Translations under genes and position numbers: made by a program
Shown: positions 6,801 through 8,821 of the stretch, piece by piece
Layout: every line of letters starts with the position of its first letter
Position numbering within the stretch: position 1 is the first letter of the stretch
Notes under the pieces: generated by a model
What the model was told of the DNA's origin: nothing
Database searches by the model: none
What the model saw: the letters and a program-made list of their open reading frames with translations, nothing else
Origin: JBGPYB01 sp041493035
GTDB lineage: Bacteria; Acidobacteriota; Vicinamibacteria; Fen-336
Reading direction: 5' to 3'
DNA: 8,821 bases
Assembly: GCA_041493035.1 (NCBI GenBank)
Contig: JBGPYB010000180.1
Coordinates: 1-8,821 of the forward strand

Positions 6801-8821
6801 CGTGACCCCGACCCTGGTGGGGTCCTTCCCCGAGAAGGCCGCCGTGGCGACGACAACGACCGACCTGAACCCGACAAATGACTCGGCCACGACGCCGCTG
6901 GCCGTATGGCCCCTGATCTCGATCGCCGACGCCTCGGTCGAGGAGGGGAACACCGGCACCCAGAACATGGACTTCGTCGTGACGCTCGCCCACCCGAGCG
7001 CCAATACGGTGACCGTCCAGTACGCCACGGCCGATGGCCTCGCGCCCACGGCCGCGACGGCGCCCGCCGACTACACGACCACGACGGGCGCCCTCACGTT
7101 CCTGCCCGGCGTGACCGTCGGGCACATCTTCGTGCCCATCGTCGGCGATACGCTCCCGGAACCGAATGAGCAGCTCTTCGTCAACCTGAGCGCGCCCGCC
7201 TTCGCGTTCATCTCGCGCGCTCAGGGCATCGGCACGATCAAGGACAACGACAGCTACCAGATCGCCATCGGGGATGCCTTCATCAACGAGGGGGACACCG
7301 GGACGTCCAACATGGACTTCACCGTGACGCTGACCGGGGTTCTGACGAACAACACCATCCTCATCGACTACACGACGGGTCCGGGCCTCGTGTCACTGGC
7401 GACGGCCGGCACCACGCCGACGCCGCCCGTGGACTACATGACGACCACCGGTACGCTCACGTTCCCGTCGAACCCGGGCGTCAGCACGACGACGCGGACG
7501 ATCAGCGTGCCGATCGTGGGCGACCTGTGGAACGAAGACAACGAGACGTTCCAGGTGATTCTCTCGATCAATCCCTTGAGCCCCCTGAAGGCCCCCAACG
7601 TCATCCTCACCGACAAGTTCGGGCTGGGCACGATCCAGGACACCGACCCGCTCCCCTCGCTCTCGATCAACGACGTGACGGTCACCGAAGGGAACAGCGG
7701 CACGACGAACGCCGTGTTCACCGTGACTCTCGACAACCCCTCGGGCCGGACCGTGAGCGTCGCGTACGCAACGGCCGCCGGCACCGCGACTGAAGGGTTG
7801 ACTGCGGTGGTCCCCACCGACTATCTCAAGCGGAGCGGTTCGCTCACGTTCCCGTCCGGAACGACGAGCCTGACGATCAGCGTCCCCATCGTAGGCGACA
7901 CCGTCCACGAGGCCGACGAGACGTTCTTCGTGACCCTGACGAGCCCCACTAATGCCCTCATCGCCAAGAATCAGGGAGTGGGCACGATCCAGGACGACGA
8001 CTTCCAGATCTCGATCGACAACGTGCCGTCGGCGACGGAAGGAGACGTGCCGGGAGTGACCACCGACGCGGTTTTCACCGTCACGCTCGCCGGCACGCTG
8101 CGCGCGGCGAACCTCCAGGTCAAGTACGCGACGGCACCGGGCACGGCGACCGGCGGGGCAACGGCCGACGCCCTCAACGCCGACTACGTCTCCCAGACCG
8201 GCACGTTGACGTTCACCCCCGGCGGCCCGCTCACACAAACGATCGCTGTGCCCGTGGTGGGGGACACCATCGACGAGGACGACGAGACGTTCTTCGTGAA
8301 CCTCACGAAGGATCCGCTGAGCCCCGTGCCCGCCGGCAACGTCACCCTCGTGGCACCCGCCCACGGCGTGGGCACCATCACGGACGACGACCCAAAGCCG
8401 AACCTCTCAATCAACGACGTTGCGGTGGCGGAGGGGAATAGCGGCACGACGAACGCCACCTTTAACGTGACGCTGGACGCGGCTTCCGGATGGACGGTGA
8501 CCGTGGCCTGGGCAACGGCGTCCCCCGCGCCGGGGCCGGGAGCGGCGACGGCCGGGACAGTGGCCGCTTCCCCAACCGACTATCTGATCCGAAGTGGCGT
8601 CCTTACGTTCGCGCCGACCATCACCAGTCTGCCGGTCAGCGTACCGGTCGTCGGCGACACCAACCACGAGGTGGACGAGACCTTCTTCGTGAACCTGACC
8701 AACCCCACGAATGCCGTGATCGCAAAGGCTCAGGGCGTGGGCACAATCCAGGACGACGACTATCAGGTCTCCATCAATGACATGAGCACCCCCGAAGGAG
8801 ACTCCGGGACGAACCCCCTCC
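3883..8821 (+). CDS. Giant secreted ELWxxDGT-repeat / DUF11 / Calx-beta protein (partial, at least 1646 aa)
   Basis: One frame is open from ATG 3883 to the window edge with no stop; the 3' end is missing. Residues 1-23 form a clear signal peptide: basic KPRLR, a hydrophobic core, and SAAA before Q24. Residues about 27-885 hold 18 ELWxxDGT repeats (mean 48 aa). Residues 886-1008 resemble DUF11, with two cysteines (C950, C957). From residue 1010 a Calx-beta array follows: five full domains and a cut sixth, each with an EGxxGT-like start and a GTIxDxD end. Calx-beta domains usually bind calcium through acidic residues in their loops and act in adhesion or as rigid spacers. ELWxxDGT repeats are probably beta-propeller-like, function unknown. 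The protein is likely exported and extracellular or surface-attached; any anchoring or sorting tail lies beyond the window. It has its own promoter and a strong ribosome binding site. Adhesin or matrix role is inference. Confidence 0.93.
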   Translation, partial: MKPRLRFSALVWALGLVASSAAAQVPTLVKTINTTGTGSSSPGGFAVVGSTTFFAANDGIHGVELWMTDGSALGTVMLKDIRPGSADSNPQNLLSVGGTTLFFTADDGVNGVELWKSDGTPGGTVMVLAANGGIRNGANKGSDPSGLVEYTPGLVLFAANDGVFGRELWRSDGTDVGTTMVANIYAASGSSNPTFLTNFGGFVYFAADSVNVSNLSIGVELWRTDGTSFGTTLVADINPAGNGRVSDLTVAGGRLFFVANDGINGVELWQYDGVSASMLKPTAGGIRFVGDSNPAHLTALGSTLFFSARDDTGGHGIELWKSNGTDLGTMLVADINPTTANSNPANLTAVGGTLFFTADDGTHGTELWKTDGLATGIVQDIVLGAASSNPQYLVNAAGTLFFSAAGPGGVELWKSTGTGATQIPDINPFGSSLPTGLTAAGSTVYFSADDGTHGTELWKSNGTTATLVADINVTRDAAIFGAVRMGENVFFSANDGTSGAELWKSDGSLAGTVLVQDINITPATGDSSFPSNLAVVSLTAGTDTLFFAATDGSHGNELWRSDGTPGGTTMVADIISGPGSSDPHGLVNVNGTLFFAATNASGTELWKSDGTPGGTVRVADISPGPTSSNPQFLTDVNGTLYFAANDGVHGNELWKSDGSAVGTVLVKDIKALGGSSNPTSLTNLNGTLLFTADEPTYGNDLWKSDGTDLGTVPIDIRTGAGSSNPSSLTVMGSALFLAASDGSTQALWKYDALGGAVSVKGLSSAAQSLTNVSGTLYFLEVKTSGTVLWRSDGTTGGTVALTTFSATVSPAAGNLTGVFGTLYFAADDGVNGLELWKSNAMGTSLVADIFTGAGPSSPAQLTTLPGGLLFTATDSIQGRQLWGIVTADVGVDQIATPNPVALDGVTNVTLTGTVTNHGHVAAPGVVLTETLSSVNFVSGSWTSGANSGSCGGSPVKCAVGTLDPGAVATVTLTVTPTLVGSFPEKAAVATTTTDLNPTNDSATTPLAVWPLISIADASVEEGNTGTQNMDFVVTLAHPSANTVTVQYATADGLAPTAATAPADYTTTTGALTFLPGVTVGHIFVPIVGDTLPEPNEQLFVNLSAPAFAFISRAQGIGTIKDNDSYQIAIGDAFINEGDTGTSNMDFTVTLTGVLTNNTILIDYTTGPGLVSLATAGTTPTPPVDYMTTTGTLTFPSNPGVSTTTRTISVPIVGDLWNEDNETFQVILSINPLSPLKAPNVILTDKFGLGTIQDTDPLPSLSINDVTVTEGNSGTTNAVFTVTLDNPSGRTVSVAYATAAGTATEGLTAVVPTDYLKRSGSLTFPSGTTSLTISVPIVGDTVHEADETFFVTLTSPTNALIAKNQGVGTIQDDDFQISIDNVPSATEGDVPGVTTDAVFTVTLAGTLRAANLQVKYATAPGTATGGATADALNADYVSQTGTLTFTPGGPLTQTIAVPVVGDTIDEDDETFFVNLTKDPLSPVPAGNVTLVAPAHGVGTITDDDPKPNLSINDVAVAEGNSGTTNATFNVTLDAASGWTVTVAWATASPAPGPGAATAGTVAASPTDYLIRSGVLTFAPTITSLPVSVPVVGDTNHEVDETFFVNLTNPTNAVIAKAQGVGTIQDDDYQVSINDMSTPEGDSGTNPL
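3961..6537 (+). repeat. 18 tandem ELWxxDGT repeats (mean unit 144 bp)
   Basis: The E/x-L-W core starts at 4072, 4219, 4381, 4540, 4681, 4834, 4978, 5113, 5248, 5383, 5551, 5692, 5836, 5980, 6118, 6241, 6382 and 6520. Spacing is 123-168 bp, mean 144. A typical unit reads ELWKSDGT, then GT, VADI, SSNP, LT, GTLFFAA and DG. The 15-mer GAGCTGTGGAAGAGC is identical in eight units. The last units decay (ALWKYDAL, VLWRSDGT, QLWGIV), which marks the end of the array. This matches the ELWxxDGT repeat family found in large secreted bacterial proteins. Confidence 0.9.
4954..5260 (+). repeat. 37-bp exact direct repeat within the ELWxxDGT array
   Basis: Positions 4954-4990 and 5224-5260 are identical for 37 bases, both encoding ADDGTHGTELWK. 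They are 270 bp apart, exactly two 135-bp units, and the intervening unit differs. This is the longest identity I saw between units. Confidence 0.8.
6538..6906 (+). other. DUF11-like (CARDB-type) Ig-fold domain joining the two arrays
   Basis: Residues 886-1008 of the giant protein. The domain opens ADVGVDQIATPNPV, has the VTNHGHVAAPGVVLTETL segment typical of DUF11, then SCGG..KCAVGTLDPG and ends DLNPTNDSAT. Such domains recur in bacterial surface proteins as structural beta-sandwich spacers. C950 and C957 could form a disulfide outside the cytoplasm. Confidence 0.75.
6910..8821 (+). repeat. Calx-beta domain array, five complete domains and one partial
   Basis: Domains run at 6910-7254, 7255-7650, 7651-8001, 8002-8394, 8395-8760 and from 8761 on. 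Each has ISI/LSI-type entry, an EGxxGT turn, VxYATA, a DY..TG.LTF segment, VPIVGD, an acidic D/E-ETFFV segment and a GTI-x-D-x-D end. Odd domains end AxxQGxGTI-D; even ones carry a longer insert with PLSP..A.NV.L, so the array alternates two types with a period of about 741-744 bp. The acidic turn at the end of each domain (DND or DDD) fits calcium binding at domain joints. Confidence 0.88.

Overview
The window is GC-rich (by eye about two thirds G+C), tightly packed and bacterial in style. It has an operon overlap, clear Shine-Dalgarno sites and an exported giant repeat protein with a Sec-type signal peptide. ELWxxDGT-repeat and Calx-beta proteins together with a bacterial topoisomerase VI subunit suggest a Gram-negative, soil or sediment type phylum such as Acidobacteriota or Myxococcota. 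That placement is inference; nothing here fixes the taxon.

Layout: (1) 1-144 is the 3' end of an unidentified + strand gene, followed by a terminator-like hairpin. (2) 218-2994 is a two-gene minus-strand operon: DNA topoisomerase VI subunit B (top6B, 1279-2994), then a LACTB-like serine beta-lactamase/peptidase-family protein (218-1279), joined by a one-base TGATG stop/start overlap. (3) 3061-3740, divergent from top6B, encodes tryptophan 2,3-dioxygenase. It carries a one-base frameshift after 3387 and appears to lack about 45 internal residues, so it is either decayed or misassembled. (4) 3741-3882 is an intergenic region with a good sigma70-type promoter and a hairpin covering the ribosome binding site. 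(5) 3883-8821 is one uninterrupted reading frame of at least 1646 codons that runs off the window. It encodes a secreted protein with a signal peptide, 18 ELWxxDGT repeats, one DUF11-like domain and an array of Calx-beta domains (five complete, a sixth cut by the edge).

The most notable points are as follows. The top6B gene has no top6A beside it and is instead translationally coupled to a beta-lactamase-fold gene. Its N-terminal extension carries QLGLF, which resembles the bacterial sliding-clamp-binding pentapeptide. The Calx-beta array repeats as pairs of domains about 744 bp long, and the ELWxxDGT array shows a locally homogenised 135-bp register with a 37-bp exact repeat. The genes do not form one obvious pathway: DNA topology, tryptophan catabolism and a surface or secreted repeat protein are adjacent but probably independent.
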